Origin: Lagopus muta | Taxonomy: Eukaryota > Chordata > Aves > Galliformes > Phasianidae | DNA: 64,000 nucleotides | Direction: 5' to 3' | Assembly (NCBI RefSeq): GCF_023343835.1 | Contig: NC_064438.1 | Coordinates: 59,296,578-59,360,577, forward strand | Shown: positions 11,933 through 26,830 of the stretch, piece by piece | Numbering within the stretch: the first letter of the stretch is position 1 | Layout of the letters: every line of letters begins with the position of its first letter | Notes under the pieces: generated by a model | Told to the model about the DNA's origin: nothing | The model's input: only the letters and a program-made list of their open reading frames with translations | The model's database searches: none | Translations under genes and position numbers: made by a program

Positions 11933-14900
11933 AATGAGAGGGCAGTCAGCGTTGTGACAGTCCGTTGTTGGGTGTTACAGCTGCTCTTTATCTAAAGCAG
12001 AAGGAAAGTGAAGAGTCCTAAACGCCTTTTGATAAGATCCCCACAAGGGCCTATTAAGGACACTTAATTTTGCTCCTCAGTTACTGTTGACATAAGAGCC
12101 AAATAGGAAGAATCATTAAGACGACAGCAACTATTTCCCAGGTGGAACAGCCAACATTCCAAATAGCGGCTGTGGAGCAGTGAAGAACGAGTGGACACCA
12201 GCTCAGCAGGCACACAAAGGCTCTGTGCTGTCCTGCTGCTCCACCAGGAAGCAGCTCAGTACGATGTTAGGAGCCAAGACCCAGCAGCGTCTGAACCAGA
12301 GGGTCTGCACAGGCTGGGACCTGCGGTGGCCAGGATTCGTCTCCCAAGATTTTCAACTGCAGCATCACTGGTTCCCACGTTATCATTACCATGGTTTAAT
12401 TATGTTTAAAAAGGGGCCCCAGAACTCACACTTTGTCCTTCAAAACTGTTCTCTGTTACCATCAGCATCTTTCAAACAAGCCCAAAGTGACACAGTGGGG
12501 CTGCAACCATGACAGATACCAAGGAAAGCCCCTCACCAAGCACTGTGTGCAGTAACAAAACGGCTGGAGGGGACTGGCTGAGGTTACTGCTCTGTCAGTG
12601 CCCACCTGTATGTATTTGCCTCCTAAACAAACTGCTCATTCCCTCTGTGGCTGAACTCCCATACATTACCTCAGAGCAGACTGCTGGTGTGATTCAAGAC
12701 GTTCTTCTCTCAGAGACACCTCCAGGAGCTTTGTAGGTGGCACACTGGGATAGAAGACTGCATCCACTGACTCACTGCTCACTCTGCAAGCCATACAGAA
12801 GTTACTTCAAAGCAGCAGAGGCAAGAGCAGCACGTTCTAGGCGAAGAGTGAGAGGCTCTCAGTTGTATTTCCTTCCAGAATTGGATTCCTGCTCAAAGAG
12901 GTGCTTGTTCTCACTGGAGTCCCCACCACAGAGCCACTGCCCCACACAGCTCCCATCTCTGCTCCCCTCACCCACACTTTGTTTCTGCTTCTCTCTTGGG
13001 CACAGTGCAGGTAATTCCTTTCCTCTGATTCACACGTTCCACTCCCAGTTTTTCTTTTTAAACATACATAAAGAGTGTGACCATATTTTAAAGCCCTCTG
13101 TCCCAAAGTGCCACTTCTTGGGAGATGTGCCACCCAAACGTGGAATCTCTCACTCTTTATTGGGACACCCACCCGCTGCAGACAATGCTGTCCCCTGGCA
13201 GGCACACAGTGGGACCAGCTGTGAGGGACTCTGGACATCCACATGTTCTCTGCAAGGCCACATCTCCCATCATCCTCAGCAGTGCCAAAAACCTCACTCT
13301 TCGCTCAGTTTTCTTTGGATCTGCAGCCTGTCTGGATCAGAGATACCACCAAGGAATCAGGCAGAGCGCTGACAAACAACTCCAGAAATCCACCAGCCCT
13401 CCTGTTCTTTATCACAGCTGTTTATCATAAGGAATCACCCTGATATTGACAAGGAACACCACAGTGTTGCCGATGCCAGCAGTGTTGGGGCTCACTGCTC
13501 CAGGCACAGGATGCATGAGCACCTCCAGCCCTTGCCGTCCCTGACTGCTCACCCACCGCAGGGCACGACCACAGGCATTGATGCAGCACAGTGCAGTCAG
13601 CACATACCCAGTGCCTACAGGAGCAGTGGGGTTTCCCCTGCAGAGCCATGAGCAGAGGGCTGTGCTGTGCCAGACATCGGCGGAGCTCTGGCGGAGCCCA
13701 CACATTCCCCTGGCACAGAAATACCTCGACGTGGGCTGAGCTGTGTGAACACTCCCATCCCAGCCAGCACCTGCACTGTCACAAAAGGCAAACAAGGAGT
13801 AAAAATAGAGCTGCGATCCCTCACTGCTGTTTCTCTGGATTCCACAGCGGGGCTCCGGGGTGAACAGAGCTGACAGCATCACCAGGATAAGCCCCACCAC
13901 CAGGACCCAACAGCACAGCAGGTTGCTAATCTGGGCTATGAGGGGCTTATAAAGCGAAACGGAATAGAAAAGGGGGGAAGAACTGTGTTCCAAAAAGCTT
14001 AAAAGCTGGCACTGCATTTCTGCTCAGAGGCAGAGTGCTGAGCCTGCTCAGAATCTTAGTGGTAAAGCAGCAAGGTCTGAAGCCAGGATGAACACGGCAA
14101 CAATGAAGGACAGTCCCAGTACCAAAGCATATACACAGCCCTCTGCAAGTCTTCCTTTCGTGCCACCCCATTCCATTGTGACCCGCATGGTTTGAAGACA
14201 TTGCCAACCACACTGAGACTTCCCTTTGCCAAACCACTGCCAGCACTACTGCTGCCCAGGCACTGGGGAGGAGGGGGCAGTGCCTGCGACCTCAGGGATG
14301 GGGGGAATCAACAGGCCCCTGCAGGCCCTGCCACAGTCCCCATTCCTTGAGCTGGGACCACTTCTCCCCTGGCAGTCAGAGGCAGGGGAGCAGCTGGGTT
14401 CTTCCTTGCCACTGCCAGTCCTGGGCCCCTCCTGGGCCACTCCTCAGCACAGCATTTGCCGTGGCACAGAATGTAATGCAGACAGCACCGCATTGCATCA
14501 GTGGGGATACATCAGTGTATCCCCTTTGCACTCTTGGGTGTGGTGCTGCACAAGGCTCCTCGTGGCAGAGGTACAGCAGCAATCTTCTCCATGTGCAGCT
14601 GGCACCGATCTCTCCAAAGATCAGTAAGTGCTGCCAGTGTTTGCTCTGTACCACACAAACACTGAGCAGAGACAGCACTTCCTAGGCTCCATCTGCCACC
14701 ATGCAACATCAGCTCCTGTTGTTGTTTACTTGGAGGGGTGAAGGCAGAAATATACAGCAGCTGGATGGGTAGTCATGAAGTAAAAATGCAGCAGGAGCAA
14801 AGCAGAACCAAGCACGTGATGCCCTGCAAAATGTGTGCCAGCTGTGCTGGGACAGCAGCATGCAGAAGGGCTGTCCCTGTCTTTGTGCCCCACTCAGCAG

Positions 14901-15117
14901 AAGGTTGAAACTCTGCTGCTGTGTGGGCAGAGGTAAGAAAACCTGAGCTGGTTTCTGAACAGAGCCCGCCAGCTGCTGCACCTGCAGAGCTGATGGCCAT
15001 GCCCACATCAGCTTTTGCCATTTCCTGCAGTGCTATCCCAGCAGCCTGACCAGGCACACAGTTTTCAGGGCTCAGAGCACACGGCACAGGGACTCATGTG
15101 CTATTGCATTTCACCGA
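11933..15117. other. Noncoding unique sequence
   Basis: The longest open frame (211 codons, plus strand from 12737) has no start context, domain or homology I recognise and is overlapped by equally long frames on the other strand. Nothing else is supported. Confidence 0.45.
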
Positions 15118-15205
15118 CCTCAGAATGATAATCACAACGCCCAGGGTTAGAAGGGGCCCACGGGGACCATCCGATCCAGCTCCTGACTCCACATAGCTCT
15201 GTGGA
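15118..15205 (-). mobile_element. Old CR1 3'-end fragment
   Basis: The order CAGAAT, AATCACA, CAGGGTTAGAAGGGGCCCAC, GGGGACCATCCGATCCAGCT and CCTGACTCC follows the antisense CR1 3' end with many substitutions. Confidence 0.6.
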
Positions 15206-18200
15206 GTAATGGAGAAAAGATATTGTACATTACATTTGTCTCTTACATGAGACAAATAAAAAAATGCATTTCAATGTCATTTAAAACGGAATTCAACGCA
15301 GTTCCACATCATCTTAGCAGCATCACAGTAACAGGAAGAGCAACACTGCATATTCCAAACCAGCGCTCCCTGCAGCGGTGCTTTGCAACGCAGTTACTCA
15401 CCAGAGAGGGTCCTGTGTCTGTGCTGTGTCACATACAGTCCCCACTTAATGACTGCAAAAGTTTCACACATGCAGCCAGCGTGACGTGCAGGTGGGCTGC
15501 GCTGAGCTGCTGGGAGGGCTCTGCTGGGTCAGAGCTGGGGCATTCTGAGAAAGCTGCAAGTGTTTTTCTTTTGTTTATGTTGCTATTTTGTTGTTTGTTT
15601 GATTACAAAATTAACATTCTCTTAGGTGTTCACACAGCAGCTGATGTAGGAAAAATAAAAGCTCACTGCCCAGACTGCCCTGAACTGCCAGGCCCCTTCT
15701 CCCTCAAGATGCGGAATGAGATCAAAGAGTAAAACCCAGCAGGGCCACAAGAGAAAAAACCCTCATCCCAACTGTTCCAGACAGGGAAACCAGAGCTGAG
15801 TAAGCAAAGCAGCATTGGTTTGGCTAGGGGAAGCAAAAGGCTTCAGGCTGCAGTTCAGAGCTGAGTGCCAACCAGAACCAAGACCCCAGCAGCTGTACGG
15901 CCTCCCCTCATGCTGGGGAACAACAGAGACATGAAAGCAGGATGCAGGAAGGTTGAGCTGTTTTCAGCTCTGTGAATCATCAGAAGCTTAAGTGCATGAA
16001 GTAGCTTTCACACCAGTGCACAAAACCACACTGCAATGGAGCTCTGTCTTCCTACAGTCCATTAATTCCCCGAAAACCCAGGAGCTGAGTTGCATTACTG
16101 TAGAGAGCTCTACTGTCAGTAGTTCCCCTTTATGGGGGTAAGAGAGAATCTAAAAAAAGCTGTTCACAAAAGCCATGCAAAGCATCAGCACTAAACCTGT
16201 CCCAGGGCGTACCTCGGGACAATGATGCCTTTCTGCAGCCTGTCTTTTCCTCTCAGGGGAACAGATGCACACACATGTACACCTTTATGAGCAAGGATGG
16301 ACCCAGGTACAGCCCCACGAGCACACCCAAATACTGTGCTGGCTTTGCAACATGCCAAGAGGTGCAGTAGCTGCCTTTTTTCATCCTTATTATTTATATG
16401 TCTGCAGCAGGTGCTGCTCATTGGCTGGCACTGGGCTCATTGCACTTCGTTGCCCAAGCCTATCGTAAAAGCTAAGCTTGACATGTCTGCTTATGAGGGT
16501 TGTTCCTTCTCCTTTCCAGGTTTGCCCTTCTTTTGAGGGGAGAGGGGGAGAGTTTGGAGCCAATCTGTATAGCAGCACTTTAAGAAGGGGTTTCAGAGGT
16601 GTTTCTGCTGGCTGTGCCCCGTTCCCGGGGTCTCCCCTGGCACAGATGTTCTGTGGCAGCCACAGCCCCTTGTCTCCCTCCTCTGTCAGAGCACATTGTT
16701 TGTGTGGGCTGCACATGGTAACCACAAAGGCTGTGGAGCAGCGTCACTGCTGGGCACGGTGATGTGCTGCCTTGGGACGCCCCAGCAGTGTGTTTGTCCT
16801 TCAAGGAAATGGCAAAGCTGCTGAAACTGAAATACAGTGTGATGATGAAGTGACTGAAACGAGAGGAGGGGTAAGCGTGTTCTGCACTGTTCCTGACAAA
16901 GCAGCACACACCAGAGCAGGTGGGGGCTGGACGTGTGGAATTCAATGAGTTTTAAAGTTCCTTCAGGTTCTGGGACTTTGAAGGTCAGACTTTTTTTAGG
17001 GATGAATACTCCAGATTGAGGAAAGAATGGATGTTTCAGAGCTGTACAACTACTTTAACTCGAAAGTTTGTGCATAGATACAGCAGTGGATACTGTAACT
17101 TGAAAGGATGACATTATTTCTAATATAACGGAAAAATAAGGGGCTGCAAGATCATTAATCTGCTGTGAGATGTCTACGCCAGGCACTGACAGCAGCATGC
17201 TGCATTCCTCCTTATCTTATCTGTCTCTGTAGCCTCCTTGGGAGCATGTTTGACATCTATCATTGTTGCCTTGTGTCAAAGCTGAACCAATCTGCCTCAG
17301 ATAGCATGTATATATGAGAATTTAGAGATCACTTCTGGAAAGCGTGTGGAATCTCAGAAGGTGCCCAGGGGTTGAAGGCTTCCCACTGCCCCAGCACCGC
17401 TGAGCACCGCAGCTGGGGGGAGCACAGGCACACAGCTGGCAGCGCCCACTGCTTGCACCCAGCAGCCACACTCCACCATGCTCCAGAAGAGCTCTGGTCC
17501 ACCTCCCTTGTGTGCTGTCCATGCCTGGGAGCTGCAAGCCCTGCTGGGAATTCTCCACATCTGCTTGGCTTTATTCCCAGATCAGGCTGTTTTGGTTTTG
17601 TTTTTCATAAAATTGCCCATATTAAAACTGTATGTTTGATCTCTTGGTTTAAGTCTTCATCACTGCAGGAAAAGGAGCTCCTCGTGTCTGGTGTCAGTGA
17701 GTTGCAGTTGTGGCAGCTGAAGAGCCACCTTCAGTGCAATGCAATATTGGGCACATCCACTTCAATGACAGCAAAAAAACATGGGGAGCTGTTTCCACAT
17801 TCCCATACCGTTCTCAGAGTTCTCATCACTCATTTGGTCAAAAAACACTTTTGAAACATGTTGAAGCTACCCATGGCAGAGGTAGGAGGTGGTTCCTGCC
17901 TTCCTGTTCCCTCCTGGGCCATGAGCCGGCCCCAGGCCCCTGCAGGGATTGCTCTGCTGGTTGCTGTGCTGGGGAGACAGCTTGGGGGCCACCTGAAGTG
18001 ACCCCATGGCTGCAGCTTTGAATACATCAAAAAATATGAAAAGGAAAAAATAGTCAAATGTTGTTCAAAGAGTCTGCTTAACTCAGTCTTGTTTAATACT
18101 AAGGAAGCACCCTCAACACCCACAGCTGCTCTTCTCAGAGCTGTGTGCAGAGCTGTGAAGGTGATGCTGTCATGGATGCAGCAGGATGGAGGCTTATGAG

Positions 18201-21200
18201 GAGGGGCATAAGGAACAGGAGGCTCACAGTGCAGAGCAATGCTCCCAGGGGCACTTCTGGCCCATGCTGCAAACCAGCTGTGAGTGGACAGAGCCACACC
18301 ACGGCAAGCAGAGCTGCACCCAGTCCCTTGGCGGCAGCACACACGTGGTGGGGCATAAAGGAAGAAGGCCTGTGCCCATGCAAGGATACAGCTTGAGGCT
18401 TCAGCAAGTGATGTGCACATGGAACATGGCTAATGCAGACAGGAATCCCTGCTGCAGATCTGCTCCAACCTGGGCTGCCTGCAGACAGTCCTGAGCTGCT
18501 CAAAGGATTCCTTTTTCTCCGACTACAAATTTTTCTTCAACTCATTTGTCTCCCATTGTAAAAAAAAATAAAAACAAACCAAGACACAACAACAGCTGAA
18601 CAGGACTGTGGTAGGTCTGCAGATTTCTGTGAAAGAAGAGTTTACTTCCTGACCAGCTCTCCCTGGGGCACCACTGGAGTGCAGGAGCTGAGCACAGGCA
18701 CCAAGGCTGCCACCGACCATCCTCACCTCAGGGTGCTTTGGGCAGTGGTGATTGGGCTCACTGAGGGCTGCGTGCTCATCTCTTCTACCCACTCTGATTT
18801 CCACTGCTCTTCGGTGGCTGCAGATGCATTGTCCTGAGCATGTGCTTCTGCTGATGCACTCCTTGCTCTGCTGGGCACACGTGGCTGTGAGCAACGGGGG
18901 ACATCAGGGGTCCCTGCAGCCCATGTCCCTCAGCCCGCGTCCCACCACCCACTCACACAACAGCACATACAGGCAGCATTGGCCAGGGCAGCACCTGCTG
19001 GGAAAAGGCAGTGCTGCTGGCAGCCCACTTACTTTGGGCTTTCTCAGCAGCATCTGTTTGACTCTTCACTAAGCATCCAAATCCTATCTTTTTTCAGCAG
19101 GCCATCTTTGCCTGTTGGTATGATGCTATTCCTCTCCCCCTTATTGTACGGGTGGAATGCCATTAAGCCATCCGTGCTGAAGCTGTCCCCTGTTGTTGGT
19201 CCAGCAGCAGACTGCTGATGACAGCGTGCAGCTGGCACACTCTGCTCCATAGATGTTGTAGGTATTTTTGCAAAACCTGATTCACAACCTCAGCAAATCT
19301 GACCACAGTGACACACAGATTTCTAACTAACACTGAGCTGACAGGTGGAACTTACCTTGACAATTAATTAAAAGGACATAAAAAAACATCAGCAAGGGAA
19401 AAGCTGCTCCACTATGTGCATGAAAGCTTGAAATTGAAGTAATCAAATAAGAGTAATAACACAGCATTAACTGGAAACGAAATCCTGAGAGCTGATACAG
19501 ACTTTGCAGGAAGAATGTTGAGCTTGTTGTTTTATAAGGGCTAAAACATCTCTGCAGCCCAATGCAGAATGTCCAGAGGAGGAAAACACCTCTCATTCCT
19601 TCCCTGAATTACATTGCACTCTGCTGGGCTGTCCTGCAGCCTGGCCTGCCATCTGCTTCCTGGGGGGAAAAGGCAGCGGTGCTGCAAGGCTGGGGAAGCA
19701 CCTGCATCTACAGGGTGTGAGCAGTTGTGAACTGTTTTCATCAAACATATTTTTGAAAACTGGTTTGTTTGGGGCTCCTCCTTTTCCAGAAAACCCAACT
19801 GCTCTGTTGTATGGGAACAGCTGAATCACAGCCTGAACCTCTGATTGATCACCTGAGGTGAGCACTGAGTCAGCCACAGGAGCACAGGTAAAGGCAATTC
19901 TCCTGTGCTGCTGGAAGGGGTGAAGCCTGGCTGCAGCTCTTCTAGACCCATTTAAGAGCTGACTGCCAGTGGGGAAGGTTCCCTTCTGGAGATCCACTCT
20001 ACTGGAGTTTCCTATGTGAGCCCAGGATAGGGTGAGCGTCCTTTTCTGTTCTAGTATAACATTTGCATAAGCCAAGCTCTCGAATATACTAATCATCTGT
20101 ATATTCATTGGTTGTACATCCGTGCATTACGATCACCTGCTGTGAGTGTAATCCATATAAATTCAGGCTGAGGCTGTGTGCAGTGCCAGAAAAACCTCAG
20201 ACAACTCGAGCTGTGAGTCTAATTCCTGACCACGCTGCTGGGTGTCCCCTTAGCACACCCACACTGCCTTCCTGCAGGGTCCTGCCCCAACCATTGCCCC
20301 TGGCTCTGGAGGCCAGACCCAGTGTCTCCTGCACATCCCCAACCCCAGGGTGAGCCCTGTGCCCACTGCTCAGCCCGGCAGCTTCACAGCCCAGCCAAGG
20401 GCCTTCAACCTGCCCCAGACAGCCTCATACAGAGCTCACGGTGCTCTGGGGGCAGCTCAGGGCAACATGGGGAGATGCAGCTGTCCCTGTGTGACAGCTG
20501 CTGCTGTGACTGATTGCTGTTGTGAGCCTTGGGAGGTATGGCAGGGCAGCAGAGCATGGGCAGCAACATCAGTGGCCCACTGACAACGCACACAAACAGA
20601 CCAGCTGTCCTGCAGAAGCTATGCTGAAGCTGGCTGATGAGTTGTGGTGTTTGCAGAAGTGACAATGATGTCTGGAAGCCATGTAAAACTCTTAGTGAGA
20701 GGGAAGGAAAGCAAAGCTCTCGATCCCGTTTGAAAATCGAGATGTGATGGGAGCAGCCAGCAGTGCTGCACAGGACTGGCAGGGGCTGCAGTGCTATGGG
20801 TGGGAGGGCTGCAGCTCTCCGCTCGGCCCCCGGCTGCCTCCATGCTCCAACCCCACAGTACAGGGCATGGCTGGCACTGCAGGAGTGTGCGGTGCCAATG
20901 CCCAGCCGCAGCGGGCATCGCTGCCCCGAATCAGCCCAGTGCCAGCTCCGTTGTAGTAAAACATTTATTTGTTACAGTGATGTAAGCTACCATGGTTACA
21001 GTTTGTGAAGTCACCACTGGCAACGTTTGACACAAGCGGTACTGCAGCTGTTGCCACCCAAGTTTTCATTGTTAGTTTTATAAAAACCTCAGACACCAGA
21101 AAAAAAGGTATTTAGACTGAATGTGGCAGATGGAAGATGGGGAATCTGTGAGCTGGGAAGGAATGTTTGTCCAACACTGCCGACCTCCACAGCCTCCTGG

Positions 21201-24200
21201 CCTCAGCTGTGACTTGAAGAAATTGTCTGGGCAGTGTGAGCACGGTGTGGCATCAATCCTTGGTGCACTGGGATCGCTTTGTTTTCTGCCGCATAACCAC
21301 ACTGGGGCAACTGCTTTCAGGGAGTGGAGCAGTGTGGGTGTCCTTCAGGTCAGCCCCAGCTTCTGTGCAAAGAGAGAACAGAGACAGTGAGGGTAACCCA
21401 CAGTGCCCAGAGCCGTGCTGCAACCTCCAGACAGAATGACTGACACAGACAGACGGACGGACAGAGAGACAGCAACACCCATGGCAAGGAATGGGAACAT
21501 TCACTTCTCCAGAATTAGAGAACTCCTGACTCCCCGCAGGCAAAGCCCTTTTCTACGACAGTGTTTTCACCTCTTTGTGCAGTATTGGAAGTGGCACAGA
21601 GGTGAAACACCAACATGAAGCAGTGGATGGGCACGAGCCCAGCGTTGGCCCTTGCCAGGCTTACATGCAAGTGAAAAGTCACCATGCACAGAACGTGTAG
21701 CGTGTGCCCATCTGTCCCTGAGCAGCCACACTGTTGGTCTTGTCCCATGGGAGTGTGGGGACCTGCAGCTCCACTGAGTGACTGCAGCCCTGCACCTCAC
21801 TGCTGCCGGCCCCACGGCCCCACTTACCTCTCAGCACCGGAAGCAAACCACAAAGTGTGGCCATGGCTTGCTGCAGGACACAGCTCTCCAGCTGTTTGCA
21901 GCCATGCACCGGGGCCTGCAGGACTCCCTGCCCACCACCCTCTGCCCAAGTGAGCATGGGGAGAAGGGAGCTGCACTGGAACCGTGACTCTTTCTCTCAT
22001 TTTCCTGTCCAAATTGAATTCCCGTGCAAGATAGGCACATGCACACATCCCCATGATGCAGGGAGACCCAGGCAGCTCCAGGTCCCACGCTCCCCTGGGC
22101 TACAGTGCTGCTCTGTGCCCAGAACGCGCTGCACTCAGCAGTTGCCTGTGTGGCTCCACAGTTATCAGGATGTGCTGTGGCAGCATCTCCACATCACTAA
22201 CAGCCCCAGCAGCTCCCAGCAGGTGTGTGCACCCCATACACAGTGCACAGTGAACATTCTCCTTGCCTGCCTCACTCTGGGTACCAACGGAGGCAGAAAC
22301 AGAGGAACGCCACCACTCTCCATCTCAGCACCACTCCTGAGGGGCCCTGCAGGGCTCTGCAGGCCAGGGGGACCCAGAGGTGCCACCAGTGCTTCCCAGA
22401 CGCTGGAAGTCCCGGGTCAGCACTGAGCCAGTACTGACCTGTCCCTGCCTGCAGACTGGTAACAATCCACATGAACTGATATCAGCTGTCAGCGATCTGA
22501 AGGCTGGTACCAACCGAGTAACAACTTCGAATGACCTGGCAGACGTGGCTTGTTCCAGCATGACAGAGGCAGTAGAGCTCGTCCTGTTTATTTTCATACA
22601 GACAAAGCTTCAATCTCGTCTCTCTGCAGCCAACAATTTGCCACATTTGCTTTTTTCTTTTTTAGATTCTTTCCTTGCAAGCTAAGCTTCCTTTTTGCCA
22701 CAGCATCAGCCTTCAAGCCTGGCTCTTGTGAATGAATCAATGGCATTAGCACTCACTATCAGCAAGATCAGAAAGCTTTGCCTTTTGGCTCACATTACTG
22801 ATGCAAAGTGTGGGTGCTTTAACCCATTCCAGACCCCATACCCTGCACACTTGTGTCCCATCCATGCTGCCATGAACGCAACGCCACAACCACATCCAAG
22901 CAGAGACAGAATACGGCACATTTGTTCTTATTTCCAGCGCTGCCTTTGTCCAACACTCAGAGCATGCATGCACAGTGCAGCACAGCTTGGCAGCAGGCCT
23001 AGAGCCACTGTCCCCGCCTGCCCTGCAGTGCTGCTGTTCCTGCGTGCCCTGGGGATGTGCCAGTGGTGACAGTGCTGCAGTGCAATACTTACCTGGGGCT
23101 GCCACTGTGGGTGCAGGCACCCTGCACAGGTGAGGCAGCACAGCCACGGTGCTGATGCTCTTTTAGCAAAGCACTGATGCTCTGGCTGCTAACGTTAGTT
23201 ACATAGAGGAAAAGGGTTTCTGCGTACAGGAAGACCATTTTCCTTTAAAACGATGGTATGCGGCCACCTGCATCACACTGTAACAAAAGAGCACGCTTGT
23301 GCATCTGCACAGAGGGCAGGAGATGCTGCTGCAGCACTCAGCAAGTGCAGGGGCAGCTCAGTGCAATCCTTGTATCTGTGTCACAGCCAGTACTGAACTA
23401 AAAGGCATGCAGAAAAATGTCTTCAAAGAGAAAGCATTGGATGCATGGTTTCAGTAAGCAGGACCCTATTGATCTTGCTGTGATTTGTTGTTTTTTTTTT
23501 TTTCAAACCAGAACTTTGACCTACCTTAAAATTACTTCCTAAATTACCATGGGAGAGGCATTGTGTTACTCTGTTACAGCTGCTATTGTTCCTTTTAGAG
23601 AGTGAGCGCACATCACTTGTTACAACAGCACCTTAAAGGAACAGGACAGTACGTTTTCTTGAGATATTGTAAGTCTGACAAATGCTGCCACTCTGCAAGC
23701 AGTACCTCCAAGGCTCCAGTTTCTCCCAATTAGTGAGAAGCAGTAGTAAATGACAGCAGCTGTGACATTACTTCTGCTTGTTGGGTCAATCACTGAGGAT
23801 AAACCCCCACTGCCTCTGCACAGCGCCTGCTGCAGCTCGGGGTGCATTTGCAGATGGTGCAGGAAGAGTCACGCTGTGCTTCTTCAAGGACACGTGAGCA
23901 GCATTTGCTGGCAGCAGTGGGACACAGGGACAGGCGGCTGCAGGACACACAGACACAGGGACAGCTGGCTGTGACAGAACTGTCATCCACCACAGCTTGG
24001 GCTGATGTGACTCAGAACTGCAACACACAGGCACAAGGTGGTGACCAGCAAAGTTCTGGTGTACTCTGAGAAATGCCAACATCTCTGTGCTGCACGGAGC
24101 AGAGCTCAGCCCCCAGCAGCTCCACAGGGTCAGTGATGGCTGCAGGAAACCACTGGGCCCAGCGCTGGCACTGCTGCACACACGACTGCTGGAGGGGCTT

Positions 24201-26830
24201 CACCACAGGAGAATGGGAATGGGCCCTGCCATCACCTGCTGCTCCTGCAGGGCTCTGTGGGATGCATCCCTATGGTGACACACAGCAAAGCCCCTGTGGG
24301 ACAGCACTGCTCTGCAGCACTGGGGGCATCGCCTGCCCCACACTCGTCCCCATGCCCCAACGCCTCTTTTGCTCATTACTGCAGATCTGCACTGGTGCTT
24401 GGGGAGAGTTTTCCAGCAACCAGAGCACGTTGGCAGAAATAAAGCCACATTTGCACCCAGAACTGAACAGTACCATATATTCACCGTCAAGAACATGCCC
24501 AGAACATCAGCAGAAAGGCAGCACAGAGAACAACTAACACAACCAGCTTTTCACCCAACAAAACCCTGCTTCTCCATCCAAACATAACTTGAAGCAGCCC
24601 TCTTTAACAGAACGAGTGTGTTTTCGAAAAAGGGTTAGGAGTGGATTTAAGAAATACGTAAGAGAAAGCGTGTGTCAGAAATCTCAGTACAAATAAACAA
24701 ATTCCTGAATTTTCTTCTCCTTGCCTGGTGCTTGTGAAACACAGAGACCCTCCCACAACCAAAGTGTTGGTGACCGTTTTCATAGAGCACGAGCAGCAGG
24801 GTGCTGGTCAGGATGCTGCACACTGCCTTGGGGTGCTGCACACTACATCAGGGTGCTGCACACTCACTCGTGCAGCCCAAAGGGGCTCATCTCAAGGACA
24901 GCAGCTCCTGGCTGCCCACTCCCCTCCCCAAGGCCTTCCCTGCATGACAGTACTGTGTAACCACAATGGGGTAAAGCCACATCTGGGATTCTTTCATGAG
25001 TGTTTTGGTTTCCAAAGAATTAGAAAATTTCCAGCACATCACTGAACAAATATTTCAGTGTCACTCTTCTGATCAAAAGATACCTTGGCACTTTTTTCTG
25101 CATCTATCTGCTACAGCTCTGGTTTTGCAGAACAGAAAAGACAGATTTCCCCCTTTCCAAGGCTTCCCACACTTGGAATGAACCAGGCCTGAACATCCCG
25201 CTGTTATGTTCACCCCTGTGGCGATGGCACAGAACCAACACCCCGTGCACACCCAGGGGATGCTCCTCTCCGATGTGAGCAGAGCCCTAAAGCCACCCAG
25301 GTCTGCAATGTTAGCGCAGAGTTAAACAAAACACGGTGACATATGGTCCTTCTAAGCTGCTTATACAAACGTACTGCAGATAGATTACTCAGCTTCAGCG
25401 TTTAGAAAATCGATTCCTTTGAGTAAGAAATGAAAAATATAAAAATAACCCCCCCCGAAGCTATGAACAGTTCAGCACTTTCACAAGACATCAGACACGC
25501 GTCCAGTTTTAGACAACACACAAAGCATTTCCATTTGATGTTTTCAAAACGCACAATTAGGACAAGTACCTCAGCAGAGCACACGGAAAGGTGCCTCCTT
25601 ACCCATCGTAAGGTGAAGGTACCGGCTGCAGAGATTCAGCTCCTCCAAGGACCATTACCCCCCTCTGCCCAGCTTCACCATGCCTTCACTTTCAACCTTC
25701 CATAACTTGGACTCTGGCGGTGCGCTGTGAGCCTATTTCTGTCCGTATGCCCCCCTCTAGAAGACTGCGGTCTTCCAGAGAAATCTGGAGGGATTTCTTT
25801 TTAGCTTTTCCAGCAGGAAATTCTAATTTCTAATTTTGGTGCTTCATTTCCTTTCTGGTCTCTGTACTTCCAAAGGGAAGAAAAAGGGCTTTCTAAAAAA
25901 GAAACAGCCTCTTCCTTCCCTGCGCTTTCCAGCCTGCCTCCAGTTCCCGGCTCCTGCAGCCGCTGGAGCAAAGCACAACCACGACTTGCAGGCTCTGCAC
26001 ACCCAGCCCTGAGTGCAATGCCCTGGGGATGCAGGAGACAACTCTCCCACACCGGCCCTGGGGCCCAGCACTGCATGTGTGTGTGTGCCTGAGAGCCAGA
26101 GCACCTGCACACAGCTGCTGGGCTGTGCTTCCTTCAAGCACAAGCACGCAGGGTGTAAAATTTAACTGTTCTATTGCTTTAGTGGTCGCAAAGCCTGTAT
26201 AAAAAACAGCGTTTAGCATCTGAGAATGCACTGAGACGGCTCAGTTAAGCTGCCTTTGATTTAAATGTGATGACCATATGAGTTTAATTAGTATTAATTT
26301 TCAAATTTTCTTCAGAATGAGCAGAGCAGCAGAAGCACATTTCTCACCCTCACAACAGGGGTGTCTGAGCTGTTACCACCTATTGCCATATGCTCAAGGC
26401 CGACACCGTGGCCTGACAGCATCCCAGGGGCATGGAGCCAAGCAGCACATCACTGTTAAGGTGCGAACACCTCCCAGCCACCCCGCTGTGCGCAGGGACT
26501 ACAGATGCAAACCACAGTGCTTACAGGAGATAGGCCCCTGCAAGCCTGGAACGAGCGAGGTTACTGCCCCCAGCGCTGCCCTTGCCTCTGCCCACTGCTG
26601 CCCCTCACTCCCCGCTGCCTCGAGGTGCTGGCACACACAGGAGCTCAACACATTCCATTTCCACATCGCAAAGCAGGGAGCCACCGATCAGGCTCCGGTC
26701 CTGTTGGAAGGGGTTCCCAGCTGTGGCACCAATACTGCGGCGCGGGACAGGAAGGGACCAGCATCCCCTGCACACTGCTGGGCGCCCCGGGCAGTCACTG
26801 CCAGGCTGGCTGGGTGTACCGAGTGAGTAT
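15206..26830. other. Long noncoding stretch, mostly unique
   Basis: No exon, RNA gene or complete transposon was recognised in about 11.6 kb. Small items are a T-rich run near 23488-23503, a GGACGGACAGAGAGAC short repeat near 21450 and a degenerate tandem repeat near 24811-24870. I looked on the minus strand for the expected short LRFN5 terminal exon and did not find it by eye. Confidence 0.45.
24811..24870. repeat. Short degenerate tandem repeat, about 26-bp unit
   Basis: The unit containing GGGTGCTGCACACT appears about three times (GGATGCTGCACACTGC, GGGTGCTGCACACTAC, GGGTGCTGCACACTCA). Confidence 0.6.

Noticed and set aside
12737..13372. 211-codon plus-strand frame
   Set aside because: No domain, no biased codon use, and competing frames on the other strand. 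No splice context was seen.
26278..26826. 182-codon plus-strand frame just left of LRFN5
   Set aside because: No homology recognised and no promoter or splice context. Overlapping frames of similar length exist.
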